A stretch of DNA of 59,777 bases from an uncultured Bacilli bacterium (lineage in GTDB: Bacteria > Bacillota_I > Bacilli_A > RF39 > UBA660). The notes below the pieces were generated by a model. The model ran no database searches. It saw only the letters and a list, made by a program, of their open reading frames with translations, and had not been told where the DNA came from. The stretch lies in NCBI GenBank assembly GCA_934096175.1, contig CAKOLG010000005.1, forward strand, positions 1 to 59,777. The letters are read 5' to 3'. Shown piece after piece: positions 6,002-15,134 of this stretch (its first letter is position 1; every line of letters begins with the position of its first letter). Position numbers and translations under genes: made by a program.

Positions 6002-8518
6002 CTATAATTTAAAGTCTTCTATAAAGTCGTCAATAGTTAATTCTTGGGAATTATCAGTTGGTTGTTCTGGTCTTGTAATAACTTCATTTTCATTTATTTT
6101 AATTTCTTTTAATTCACTAACGATAAAGGTATCATCTATTGTTTTTTTAGAAAGTGTACTTCCAGTTGAAGCGAGATCCATTATTGGAATTTCGGTGATT
6201 TTGATTCCTTTAAATTCCCCATCTATTTTTAAGCCTAAGATGTCATGAATTGAAACTGGGAAAACATTTTTGATTTCATAGTTTGTTGATTTTACTTTTT
6301 TTATTAAAGTAGAACCTTTTTTACCTCTAGACATTGTTTCAAGATCTGATATTTTTATACGTTTAGAGGTGTTTTTATTGGTGACGATGTTTAAGTATTC
6401 GTCAGTTGTACTTGGAGAAATACAACTAATTACTTTATCGTCTTTAACGCTTATACCTTTTATTCCAGAAGCTTTAGCACCAACAATAGGTATTTCATTG
6501 GAAGCAATATTTAAGTAATGACCTTTTTCAGTTATAAATATTGCATGACCATTATCCTTTATAACAGATACTAACTCATCATTATCTTTTAATTTCATAG
6601 CGTTTATTGGTTTGCTATAACGACTTACTATTAAATCTTCTAGTCTTGTACGTTTGGTAATACCAAGTGCTGTAGTCATGATAATATTGGTATTTTTGCT
6701 ATCAAGTATCATTGATGAAATTATTTTTTCTTCGGCATTTAATGGAATCAAATTACTGATGTGCTTGCCTAATTCTTTCCATTTAACTTCGATAATTTCA
6801 TGAACCGGTACATATAAATAGTGACCTTGATTTGTAAATAATAATAGAGTATCAAGTGTTGTTGTGCTGTATAAGCCTGTAATATAATCGCCTGGTTTTA
6901 AAATAGTTGGTTCGCCATTTGCGGAAGTGTATGATTTTTGGGAAACACGTTTAACATACCCTTCGTTTGTTGTTACAACAACAACATTTTCTTTTGGAAT
7001 CATTTCTTTTAGGTCAATTTTAATATCAGTTACTTCGTCTTTTATTTCAGTACGACGAGGATTACCAAATTCTTTTTTGATTTCACTCAATTCTTGTTTC
7101 ATTTGCTTTTTCAAAACATTTTCATCATTTAGAATTAAGTTTAAGAAATCTATCATTTTATGAAGGTTTGATTTTTCTTCAAGTAATTGCGTAATATCAG
7201 TGTTTGACAGACGATACAATTGCATCGTAACAATTGCTGTTGCTTGTTCTTCTGTAAATGCAAATTCCTTAATCAAATTGGCAATAGAATCAGCTTTGTT
7301 CTTAGATGCTCTAATTACACGAATAACTTCATCTAAGATATCCATTGCTTTAAGTAAGCCTTCAACAATATGAAGTCTTGCCTTTGCATGTTCTAAGTCA
7401 AAATTTGTTCTTTTAATAATTACGTCTTTTTGATGGCTTATGAATGCATCTAAAATTTCTATTATACCAAGTTGTTTTGGGCGTCTATTAACAATAGCTA
7501 CCATGTTAAAATTGTAATTAACTTGTAAATCGGTGTTTTTTAATAAGTAATTTAGGATTAGCTCAGCATTGGCATCTTTTTTTAATTCAATTATTATTTT
7601 TGCCATATGCTCTTTATCAGAAATATCAATAACATCAGCAATTCCTTCTACTTTTTTATCTATTTTGATATCTTCGATTTTTTTACGTAATTGTTCTTTT
7701 AAAACATCATAAGGAATTTCATGAATAATTATTTGGTTTTTATTTTTTTCTTTGATAATTTCGGTTTTTGCTTTTACTACTACTTTTCCACGACCAGTTT
7801 CATAAGCTTGTAACAAACCGGCTTTGCCTTCTACTACACCGCCAGTTGGAAAATCTGGTCCTTTAACGATATTAAGGATAGTTTCTAAGCGGCAATTTGA
7901 ATTGTCAATACGATATATTGTAGCATCGATTACCTCAGCTAGATTGTGAGGTGGAATATTGGTAGCATAACCGGCTGAAATACCGGTTGAGCCATTAACA
8001 AGCAAGTTGGGAAAATTAGCTGGCAAAACTGTTGGTTCTAAATCTTCATCGGAATAATTCAAAGTCATTTCTACTGAATTACGATTAATATCTTTAAGCA
8101 TTATTTGTGCTAATTTAGTAGTTCGGCATTCTGTATAACGATAAGCAGCTGGGCCATCACCATCAATTGAGCCATTATTTCCATGGATATCAATAAATAT
8201 TTCACGCATTTTCCAAGCTTGTGACATATAAATCATTGCACCATAAATTGAAGAATCGCCATGAGGATGATATTTTCCCATTACATCGCCAACTGCTTTG
8301 GCGCATTTGCGATACGGTTTATCATATGTGTTTTTATTTTCCCACATTGTATAAAGGATTCTTCTTTGAACTGGTTTTAAGCCATCACGAACATCTGGCA
8401 ATGCTCGATCTTGAATAATACTTTTTGAATACCTTCCGAAACGTTCCCCCATTATGTCTTCTAGTGTGTAATCATATATTTTTTCAATGATTGTTTTTTC
8501 TTCATTTTTCTTTGCCAA
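6002..8518 (-). CDS. parC: DNA topoisomerase IV subunit A
   Basis: The 838-residue protein is the DNA-breaking subunit that decatenates chromosomes with ParE. The winged-helix region carries GKYHPHGDSSIYGAM and the catalytic tyrosine in AAYRYTECR; a C-terminal beta-pinwheel follows from about residue 500. The degenerate MSRGKKG in place of a full GyrA box supports ParC over GyrA. A TTG at 8524 abuts the parE stop, but the TTG at 8518 is nine bases after GGAGG, so it is the better start. The quinolone-pocket position equivalent to S. aureus GrlA Glu84 is glycine here (residue 93). The ribosome binding site lies within the last codons of parE, so the two genes are translationally coupled. Confidence 0.94.
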   Translation of the reverse strand: MAKKNEEKTIIEKIYDYTLEDIMGERFGRYSKSIIQDRALPDVRDGLKPVQRRILYTMWENKNTYDKPYRKCAKAVGDVMGKYHPHGDSSIYGAMIYMSQAWKMREIFIDIHGNNGSIDGDGPAAYRYTECRTTKLAQIMLKDINRNSVEMTLNYSDEDLEPTVLPANFPNLLVNGSTGISAGYATNIPPHNLAEVIDATIYRIDNSNCRLETILNIVKGPDFPTGGVVEGKAGLLQAYETGRGKVVVKAKTEIIKEKNKNQIIIHEIPYDVLKEQLRKKIEDIKIDKKVEGIADVIDISDKEHMAKIIIELKKDANAELILNYLLKNTDLQVNYNFNMVAIVNRRPKQLGIIEILDAFISHQKDVIIKRTNFDLEHAKARLHIVEGLLKAMDILDEVIRVIRASKNKADSIANLIKEFAFTEEQATAIVTMQLYRLSNTDITQLLEEKSNLHKMIDFLNLILNDENVLKKQMKQELSEIKKEFGNPRRTEIKDEVTDIKIDLKEMIPKENVVVVTTNEGYVKRVSQKSYTSANGEPTILKPGDYITGLYSTTTLDTLLLFTNQGHYLYVPVHEIIEVKWKELGKHISNLIPLNAEEKIISSMILDSKNTNIIMTTALGITKRTRLEDLIVSRYSKPINAMKLKDNDELVSVIKDNGHAIFITEKGHYLNIASNEIPIVGAKASGIKGISVKDDKVISCISPSTTDEYLNIVTNKNTSKRIKISDLETMSRGKKGSTLIKKVKSTNYEIKNVFPVSIHDILGLKIDGEFKGIKITEIPIMDLASTGSTLSKKTIDDTFIVSELKEIKINENEVITRPEQPTDNSQELTIDDFIEDFKL

Positions 8519-8524
8519 GCTCAA

Positions 8525-10435
8525 TTACCTCCTAAAATTATCTTCTAAAGTAAAGTCGACGTTTTCTTCTATCCATTCTTTTCTTGGTTCTACTTTATCG
8601 CCCATTAAAACAGACACTCTTTTTTCTGCTAAAGCGGCGTCAGTGATGCTAACTTTTATTAGGCTTCTAGTTGCAGGGTTCATAGTTGTATCATAAAGTT
8701 CTTCTGCATCCATTTCACCTAAACCTTTGAATCTTTGTACTTTATATGGTTGTTTTACTGTTTTTTTCTTTTCTTCTAATTCTTCATCAGTCGCAACATA
8801 TTCTTTGTATTTACCAAAATCTAAAGCATATAGCGGTGGATTAGCGATATATAGCATACCAGATTCAATAAGTGGTCTCATGAATCTGTAGAAAAATGTT
8901 AGTAGTAATATTTGAATGTGAGCTCCATCATCATCAGCATCGGTCATAATAATTACTTTGCCATAATTACTTTCTTCAGGATTGAAATCACTACCAATAC
9001 CGGCACCAATAGCATAAGTTAAGGTATTTAATTCTTCGTTATTTTGAATATCATTATTGGAAGCTTTTTCGCAATTTAAAACTTTTCCTCTTAATGGTAA
9101 AATGGCTTGTGTTTCACGGTTACGGCCAGTTTTAGCTGAACCACCTGCTGAATCCCCTTCGACTAAGAAAAGCTCGTTTTTAATGCTATCTTTACCGGTC
9201 GCTTTAGCTAATTTACCACTTAATATTTTATCTTTTTTTTCTTTTCCTTTACCATTTCTAGCTGCTTCACGGGCTTTACGTGCTGCTTCACGTGCGACTT
9301 TACTGCGCGAAGCTTTTTCGACAATAGTTAGCGCTATTTCACGATTTTCTTCTAAGAAAAATTTCATATTTTCATATGTTATTTGTTCTGTTACAGTACG
9401 TGCTTCTGGGGTTCCAAGTTTACCTTTTGTTTGGCCTTCAAATTGTAATAATAATTCAGGTATTTTTAAATTAATTACAGCGCTTAAACCTTCTCGAACA
9501 TCAGAGCCTTCAAAAGAAGCGTCTTTACCTTTTAAAATATTATTTTCTTTTGCATAATCGTTAAAAGCTTTCGTTATACCTGATTTAAAACCTGTTTCAT
9601 GAGAACCACCATCACCTGTTTTTACATTGTTAACAAAACTTAAAATATTTTCATTATAACCTTCTTGGTATTGTAAAGCGATATCAACTTCTATGCCTTG
9701 TTTAATACCGTTAAAATTTATAACTTTATGTAAAACTTTTTTTCCTTCGTTAATGAACTCAACAAAGTTTACTAAGCCGTTTTCGTAATGATACTTAGCA
9801 GAGCGTCCATCTTCTTCATCTACTATTTCAATAGTAATTCCACTTAATAAAAACGCACTTTCTTGCATACGTTCACTAATGGTAGTAAAAGAAAAATTGG
9901 TTGATTTAAAAATTTCTGCATCCGGTTTAAAGGTTACTGTTGTACCGGTTCTATTGGTAGTACCGATTTTTTTTAACGGTTCTTTAACGTGACCGCCGTC
10001 ACTAAATTTAATCGTATGAATCGCACCATCTTTGTAAATTGTAACTTCCATCCATTCTGATAAAGCGTTTACTACTGATGCACCAACGCCGTGTAAACCA
10101 CCTGATACTTTATAACTACCTTCTTCAAATTTACCTCCGGCATGAAGAATGGTGTAGATTACTTCCGGTGTAGAATGGCCACTTTCATGCATGCCTGTTG
10201 GAACTCCACGTCCATGGTCTTCAACTGTGACAGAACCGTTTTTATTTAGGGTTATTTTAATGTAATCACCGTAGCCATTTATGCTTTCGTCGATTGCATT
10301 ATCTACTATTTCCCAAACTAAGTGATGTAAGCCTCGTTTGTCTGTTGAGCCAATATACATTCCTGGTCTTTTGCGAACTGCTTCAAGGCCTTCCAATATT
10401 TTTATCGAATTTTCATCATACTTTGTTGTTGTCAT
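8525..10435 (-). CDS. parE: DNA topoisomerase IV subunit B
   Basis: The 636-residue ATPase subunit of topoisomerase IV. GHKL motifs are IVDNAIDES, DHGRGVPTGMH and GGLHGVGASVVNAL; the TOPRIM domain has LVEGDSAGGSAKTGRNRETQAILPLRGK and MTDADDDGAHI. The length and the absence of the GyrB-specific insert suit ParE, and the downstream parC confirms it. The chosen ATG at 10435 has GGTG seven bases upstream. A longer frame through the terminator at 10478-10496 is unlikely to be used. Confidence 0.95.
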   Translation of the reverse strand: MTTTKYDENSIKILEGLEAVRKRPGMYIGSTDKRGLHHLVWEIVDNAIDESINGYGDYIKITLNKNGSVTVEDHGRGVPTGMHESGHSTPEVIYTILHAGGKFEEGSYKVSGGLHGVGASVVNALSEWMEVTIYKDGAIHTIKFSDGGHVKEPLKKIGTTNRTGTTVTFKPDAEIFKSTNFSFTTISERMQESAFLLSGITIEIVDEEDGRSAKYHYENGLVNFVEFINEGKKVLHKVINFNGIKQGIEVDIALQYQEGYNENILSFVNNVKTGDGGSHETGFKSGITKAFNDYAKENNILKGKDASFEGSDVREGLSAVINLKIPELLLQFEGQTKGKLGTPEARTVTEQITYENMKFFLEENREIALTIVEKASRSKVAREAARKAREAARNGKGKEKKDKILSGKLAKATGKDSIKNELFLVEGDSAGGSAKTGRNRETQAILPLRGKVLNCEKASNNDIQNNEELNTLTYAIGAGIGSDFNPEESNYGKVIIMTDADDDGAHIQILLLTFFYRFMRPLIESGMLYIANPPLYALDFGKYKEYVATDEELEEKKKTVKQPYKVQRFKGLGEMDAEELYDTTMNPATRSLIKVSITDAALAEKRVSVLMGDKVEPRKEWIEENVDFTLEDNFRR

Positions 10436-10477
10436 TTTTTTCACCATAGCTATTGTAACAAAAAAAGAAATAAAAAA

Positions 10478-10496
10478 AAAGAGCTTTGACGCTCTA
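10478..10496 (-). terminator. Terminator downstream of the gene at 10528
   Basis: On the minus strand AGAGC and GCTCT pair around GTCAAA and are followed by nine U residues. It separates the membrane-tethered gene from parE. Confidence 0.75.
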
Positions 10497-10527
10497 GTTG
10501 TCATTTTCCGCCTTAGTTAAAGCAGTT

Positions 10528-11025
10528 TTAATCAATTTTTTTGGGTAAAACTACGTCTAGCATTTCTTCTTGTTCTTTGGTTGTAAATGCAACATCGCTT
10601 TCTGTACTTTCAGTGATAAAAGTTGGCAAAACCGCCGTATCTTCTATTTCATTGATGTCAAGAATTTTAAATGGTTTAGTGTTGGTAAATAAAGATTCAT
10701 CTTTAACTTCTGGTTTAACTTCGCAAGTTATTTCATCATTGCTTATTTCTTTTTCAATATTATTTTTATATTCTTCTAAATTTTTAGTTAATAAAGACAT
10801 TTCAAAAGTTACATCTTCATTGATTGCTTCATTTTCTTTTGGTAAATCAATATTAAAATCATTGATATTTTTAAAAATTGTAACTTTTTGTAAGATTTTG
10901 TGTGAATCTTTTAAACCTAAAAAAAGAATTATTAGAAATAATAAAATTAATACTATAACGCTACTTACAAGAATTGTAGAAAAATTAGCTGCTGAATATA
11001 TTTTATTAAAGATATCTAGTATCAT
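10528..11025 (-). CDS. Membrane-tethered acidic protein, unknown
   Basis: This 165-residue protein has one strongly hydrophobic helix (about residues 17-37, rich in V, L and I) followed by a cytosolic or extracellular tail rich in Glu and Asp with little predicted fold (for example NLEEYKNNIEKEISNDEITCEVKPEVKDE). The ATG at 11025 follows AAGGTG; a longer frame upstream has no ribosome binding site. It resembles no family I recognise. It lies upstream of parE behind its own terminator, so it may be a single-gene transcript. Confidence 0.7.
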   Translation of the reverse strand: MILDIFNKIYSAANFSTILVSSVIVLILLFLIILFLGLKDSHKILQKVTIFKNINDFNIDLPKENEAINEDVTFEMSLLTKNLEEYKNNIEKEISNDEITCEVKPEVKDESLFTNTKPFKILDINEIEDTAVLPTFITESTESDVAFTTKEQEEMLDVVLPKKID

Positions 11026-11102
11026 TACACACCTTCTTATTTTATTATATAATAAGAATATCACAAATATGGTTAGTTGAACACAATTTTTTTATTTTTT
11101 TA

Positions 11103-11127
11103 AGAAAAAAAGACTATTAAGTCTTTT
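11103..11127 (-). terminator. Terminator of yneF
   Basis: On the minus strand AAAGACT and AGTCTTT pair around TAAT, followed by a U run. The hairpin overlaps the end of yneF. Confidence 0.85.
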
Positions 11128-11344
11128 AACGATATTTATTCATTTGTTGCATTACTTGTCTAACTTGTTTTTGGCTAGGTTTTCTTCCCATACTACTCAT
11201 CATTGCTTCAATCATTTTTTCGTTAATAGGAGGATTTTCTTCTAATTGTTTAGTAAACATTTTTTTTGCTAACAAAAAACCTACAACCAAACCTACAACA
11301 AGTCCTAATAAAATATACAATATATCAACTAACCATATTGGCAT
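11126..11344 (-). CDS. yneF: YneF family membrane protein (UPF0154)
   Basis: The 72-residue protein has a single N-terminal transmembrane helix with GxxxG-like glycines (LVVGLVVGFLLAKK) and the conserved tail NPPINEKMIEAMMSSMGRKPSQKQVRQVMQQM typical of UPF0154. It follows sirA and tkt, the same order as in Bacillus subtilis (tkt-yneE-yneF). Function is unknown. Confidence 0.93.
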   Translation of the reverse strand: MPIWLVDILYILLGLVVGLVVGFLLAKKMFTKQLEENPPINEKMIEAMMSSMGRKPSQKQVRQVMQQMNKYR

Positions 11345-11399
11345 TATACATTTCTCCTTTATATGCTTATTTTACTAAATTATACATGATTTAACAAGC

Positions 11400-11816
11400 T
11401 TAAATGACATCTTCAAGCCAAAAGTAATCTTTATTTTTAAAATCACAGACAAATATATTATCTTTTATATTTTCTAAAACTTTTAAAAATGATGGATATT
11501 CTTTTGTTGTTTTAATTAATAAATATGTTTTATTGACAATTAGTTTTGATTGTTCATCAGTATAGTAATCATTTATCATATGAATGTTTTGAAATTTTGT
11601 ATATGTATGTTTGTCTTTGTATAATTCATAAATGTTGTTGTTTAGATATTCCTTATTAAAATTTTCTTTTAAGTTATCAAAAACATTTATTTTATACTTT
11701 AATTCTTCTGGTTTTAAGTGATAAATATTTTCCATGGTTTTATATAAATGATATGGGTTTTTTTTAGTTAGTACAGCATAATATTTTTTGATTTTAAATA
11801 TATAAAATGTTCTCAT
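11400..11816 (-). CDS. sirA: SirA-like protein (sporulation inhibitor of replication)
   Basis: The 138-residue protein lies between tkt and yneF, exactly where sirA (yneE) sits in Bacillus subtilis. The C-terminal stretch NIFVCDFKNKDYFWLED aligns by eye with the SirA C-terminus (pattern FxxxDFxxKxYxWL), and the N-terminus has the same YxFKIKxxYAxL-type beta strand. In Bacillus SirA binds DnaA domain I and blocks new replication rounds during sporulation. The remaining sequence is strongly diverged, so the assignment rests on these ends plus synteny. The ATG at 11816 follows GGTGA. Confidence 0.7.
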   Translation of the reverse strand: MRTFYIFKIKKYYAVLTKKNPYHLYKTMENIYHLKPEELKYKINVFDNLKENFNKEYLNNNIYELYKDKHTYTKFQNIHMINDYYTDEQSKLIVNKTYLLIKTTKEYPSFLKVLENIKDNIFVCDFKNKDYFWLEDVI

Positions 11817-11868
11817 AAAATCACCAATAATATGATAAAACTTATTTTATTAGTAATTTGTCGTTTTT

Positions 11869-13848
11869 TTAGAGAAGTTCGTCTTCAATTTTTTTAAGAA
11901 TAGAAGCATAATCAAAGTGTAATTTTTCTAAAACGTCTTTTTTAGAGCCACTGAAACCAAATTCATCTATGCCAATGGCACAATTAGGTGATGCAATTTT
12001 GTACCATCCAAGTGTTGAGCCAGCTTCTATGGTAAAAACTTTAGTACCTTTGGGAATTACTTGTTCTTGGTATTCTAAAGGCTGCTTAAAGAAAAGTTCC
12101 ATAGAGGGCATAGAAACTAAGCGAATATCATAACCTTTTGATCTTAATTCTTCACTAATTAGATATGTTGTTGTGAAATCTTGACCTGTACTGACCATTA
12201 CACAGTCTACACGTTCCTTTTCTGGTTTAACAATATAGCCACCAAGTTTGGTTAAGTTGCCGTTGGTACCAGCTAAAATATGGGCTTCATTTTTGGAAAG
12301 AATGATGGCTACCGGACGGGGATTGTTAACGATATAATCCCAGCAACCTATAACTTCGTTTATGTCAGCAGGTCGAAATACAATCAAATTAGGTGTTGCA
12401 CGAAGAGCAGTTAATTGCTCGATTGGTTGGTGGCTAGGTCCGTCAGAACCGATTGTTACAGAGTCATGAGTAAAAATATAAGTAACTGGCAAATTCATTT
12501 GACAAGACATTCTTAAAGCCGGTTTTAAATAATCGGAAAAAGCAAGAAATGTTGATCCATATGTTCTTAAGCCACTTAAAGCAATTCCGTTTAAAATAGC
12601 GGCCATAGCATGTTCACGAACTCCGAATATTAAATTACGACCAGTGTAATGGTCTTTAGAAAAATCAATATCTTTATATAATGCAGTGTGGCAAGATGAT
12701 GAAAGATCCGCGCTGCCGCCAAGAAAAAATTTTGTTCTTTCACTAACAATATTCATCATTTTAGAATTTGACTCTCTTAGTTCTTCACTGTAATCATTTT
12801 GGATTTTAAAATTATTACAATCAAAATTACAATTGATATTTTGCGTTTCAAGAAAATTTAAAATAATCTTTAGTTGTTCGTTTTTCGTATTATTTTTTAC
12901 TTCATTGATGTTTTGATGCCAAGTTTGGTATTCATTTTGCATGCGGTGATTTATACAATCACGCATATATTTAACAGCACTTTGTGTTATTTCCATTGTA
13001 TTTGTATTAATATTATATTTGTTACGAACATTTATTAAATCTTCTTTACTTAGCGGTTTACCATGGACAATGTTTTTACCTTCATTGATGCTGCCACGTC
13101 CTATTACAGTTTTTATTTCAATTAGGGTTGGTTTTTTATTAATTTTTGCTCGGTCAATTGCCTTGTCTATTTCGCGAGTGTCGTTTCCTTCAGCAACATA
13201 ATCGACCTCCCAACCAAGGTTTATAAATTTTTTAACTATTTCTTCGCTTGAGGTTTTACGCAATTCACCATCTAAAGTTATGTTGTTTGAGTCATACAAA
13301 ACAATTAAGTTATCTAGTGCTAAATTACCAGCTAATGAAGCAGCTTCATTAGCTACTCCTTCTAATAAATCGCCATCTGAAACTAGGCAATATACTCGAT
13401 AGTTGACTATTTTTTGCTTAGACATTTCTTCTTCAACAAGACCTGCTAAATATTTTTCAGCTATTGCCATGCCGACGGCATTAGCAAAACCTTGTCCTAA
13501 AGCGCCGGTGGAAACTTCAACACCAGGAGTTGTTCCGTATTCGGGATGACCTGGAGTTTTTGAATTTATGCGACGGAAATTTACAAGATCATCTATTGAG
13601 ACATCAAAACCAGCCATGAAAAGAGTTGCATAAAGCAAGGCTGACCCATGACCGGCGGATAAAACAAAGCGGTCGCGATTAGGCCACTTGGGATCTTGCG
13701 GATTTATTTTTAAATGGTTCGCGTACAAGGTGAATATAATTGGCGCAGCACCAAGGCAGATACCAGGATGACCACTATTAGCATACGAAATCATATCAAC
13801 GCTTAAAATTCTTAGACTGTTTAGTGAATGAATTAAATCTTGATTCAT
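11869..13848 (-). CDS. tkt: Transketolase
   Basis: The 659-residue thiamine-diphosphate enzyme transfers two-carbon units in the pentose phosphate pathway. Typical signatures are SGHPGICLGAAPI, LSAGHGSALLYATLFM, ETPG-like TPGHPEYG, the TPP motif (SDGDLLEGVANEAASLAG through DSNNITLDG), FGVREHAMAAILNGIAL and THDSVTIGSDGPSHQPIEQL. The usual GDG start of the TPP motif reads SDG here. The ATG at 13848 has GGAG at nine bases. It heads the tkt-sirA-yneF cluster. Confidence 0.96.
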   Translation of the reverse strand: MNQDLIHSLNSLRILSVDMISYANSGHPGICLGAAPIIFTLYANHLKINPQDPKWPNRDRFVLSAGHGSALLYATLFMAGFDVSIDDLVNFRRINSKTPGHPEYGTTPGVEVSTGALGQGFANAVGMAIAEKYLAGLVEEEMSKQKIVNYRVYCLVSDGDLLEGVANEAASLAGNLALDNLIVLYDSNNITLDGELRKTSSEEIVKKFINLGWEVDYVAEGNDTREIDKAIDRAKINKKPTLIEIKTVIGRGSINEGKNIVHGKPLSKEDLINVRNKYNINTNTMEITQSAVKYMRDCINHRMQNEYQTWHQNINEVKNNTKNEQLKIILNFLETQNINCNFDCNNFKIQNDYSEELRESNSKMMNIVSERTKFFLGGSADLSSSCHTALYKDIDFSKDHYTGRNLIFGVREHAMAAILNGIALSGLRTYGSTFLAFSDYLKPALRMSCQMNLPVTYIFTHDSVTIGSDGPSHQPIEQLTALRATPNLIVFRPADINEVIGCWDYIVNNPRPVAIILSKNEAHILAGTNGNLTKLGGYIVKPEKERVDCVMVSTGQDFTTTYLISEELRSKGYDIRLVSMPSMELFFKQPLEYQEQVIPKGTKVFTIEAGSTLGWYKIASPNCAIGIDEFGFSGSKKDVLEKLHFDYASILKKIEDELL

Positions 13849-13900
13849 ATGATCACTCTCCTACTTTATAATTATAAGAAATTTTTTATAATTAGTAAAT

Positions 13901-13931
13901 CAAAAAAGTATATACTTTTTTAGTATATACT
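13901..13931 (-). terminator. Terminator of the glycosyltransferase gene
   Basis: Two copies of the self-complementary AGTATATACT (13907-13916 and 13922-13931) pair around a 5-base loop, followed on the minus strand by a U run. Confidence 0.8.
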
Positions 13932-13953
13932 CTCAGTTGGTATCAAAGGAAAA

Positions 13954-15090
13954 TTAATTTTTTAAATATTCCATAGCTATTTCATATAGTTTTTCCATAG
14001 CTTTATCATTAGTGTTATTTTCCATATTGTTTTTCATTTCATCAATTATTTCGGGATTTTTAGAAATATTTTTCATGTATTTGGTAAACATAAAATTGGT
14101 TTTAAAACGTTTTCCATAACCATTTTTAACAAAATATTTATAGTTTGCAACTTCTTGACCACCGCTACAATTAATCATTATAACTGGTTTTTTAAAATAT
14201 AAACTTTCCGTTGTTTGTGCTCCACCTGGTTTTGATACAACAAAGTCGCAGATTTGTAATAGCTCTGGTACATTGTTGACGAATCCTAAAGTTTTAATAT
14301 TAGTAGCATGATATTGTTCTATCCAGTTGTCTACTTTAGCTTTAGCTGCTTGATTTTTGCCTGCAACGTAAATAAAATCTATATTTAAATTTGCTTTAAT
14401 AATATTATGAATATATGGTAAAGAGTGAGTTCCTCCATTACCACCGCCACCAAAAAATAAACAAATAGGACGTGTTCCATCAAAGCCATATTTGTTGGTT
14501 GCTTCAATAACATCAAAATTAGTGGAAGTAATTGGGTGAATTGGAATTCCAATGGCTTTAATTTTATTTCTATCCACACCTTTTTTTACTAAATAATTAA
14601 CTTCGTCTTTGTCTGCGACAATAATAGCTTGCTCTTTTTTATAACCTTTTAACCATAATGAATGTGCTTCATAGTCAGTTACAACCGTTATTAGTTTGCT
14701 TTTGGTTACACCTTTGCGATTGTAAAAATCAATCAAACTGCTGCCAAAAAAATGTGTCGAAATGGTCATATCAGGGTTAAAATCAGTGATTATTTTTTTC
14801 ATTTTTTTGTTTTTAAACAAGCTCATACTTGTCTGACTGGCAATTGCACTACTAATTTTAGTGTCAAATAAGTCATAAATTATTGACCAACCTAAAGGGA
14901 ACCTTAATAAAAAGAAATCAGTCATTTTTTGGCTAAATCTTCCTAAAACTGGAGTTGAGTATTTTAAAAGGTCAATGGCTAAAATTTCTAATTCTGGGTC
15001 TTGACTTTTAAAGTAACTTTCGATATATTCAGCAATTGCACGATGTCCGTTACCATACATTGCATATGTTAAAAGAATTCTTTTTTTCAT
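13954..15090 (-). CDS. Glycolipid glycosyltransferase (MGDG synthase / UgtP-like, GT28)
   Basis: The 378-residue protein resembles processive diacylglycerol glucosyltransferases. The N-terminal acceptor domain starts ILLTYAMYGNGHRAIAEYI (the GxGH motif of MGDG synthases). The C-terminal GT28 domain has LFFGGGGNGGTHSL and VSKPGGAQTTESLYFKKPVI, which contacts the nucleotide sugar. It would build the glucolipid anchor or bilayer glycolipids at the inner face of the membrane. The ATG at 15090 follows AGAGGTT. The upstream hydrolase gene ends 44 bases away and may be co-transcribed. Confidence 0.88.
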   Translation of the reverse strand: MKKRILLTYAMYGNGHRAIAEYIESYFKSQDPELEILAIDLLKYSTPVLGRFSQKMTDFFLLRFPLGWSIIYDLFDTKISSAIASQTSMSLFKNKKMKKIITDFNPDMTISTHFFGSSLIDFYNRKGVTKSKLITVVTDYEAHSLWLKGYKKEQAIIVADKDEVNYLVKKGVDRNKIKAIGIPIHPITSTNFDVIEATNKYGFDGTRPICLFFGGGGNGGTHSLPYIHNIIKANLNIDFIYVAGKNQAAKAKVDNWIEQYHATNIKTLGFVNNVPELLQICDFVVSKPGGAQTTESLYFKKPVIMINCSGGQEVANYKYFVKNGYGKRFKTNFMFTKYMKNISKNPEIIDEMKNNMENNTNDKAMEKLYEIAMEYLKN

Positions 15091-15134
15091 ATTATAACCT
15101 CTGTTTTGATTATACAATATTTTTTTGAAATTGC

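Noticed and set aside
9057..9557. Long plus-strand frame of 166 codons opposite parE
   Set aside because: It is antisense to conserved ParE codons, has no ribosome binding site, and its composition follows from the codon use of parE.
10541..11080. Plus-strand frame of 179 codons opposite the gene at 10528-11025
   Set aside because: The minus-strand frame has a proper ribosome binding site, a clean transmembrane helix and a terminator; the plus-strand frame has none of these and is serine- and leucine-rich as expected for a shadow.
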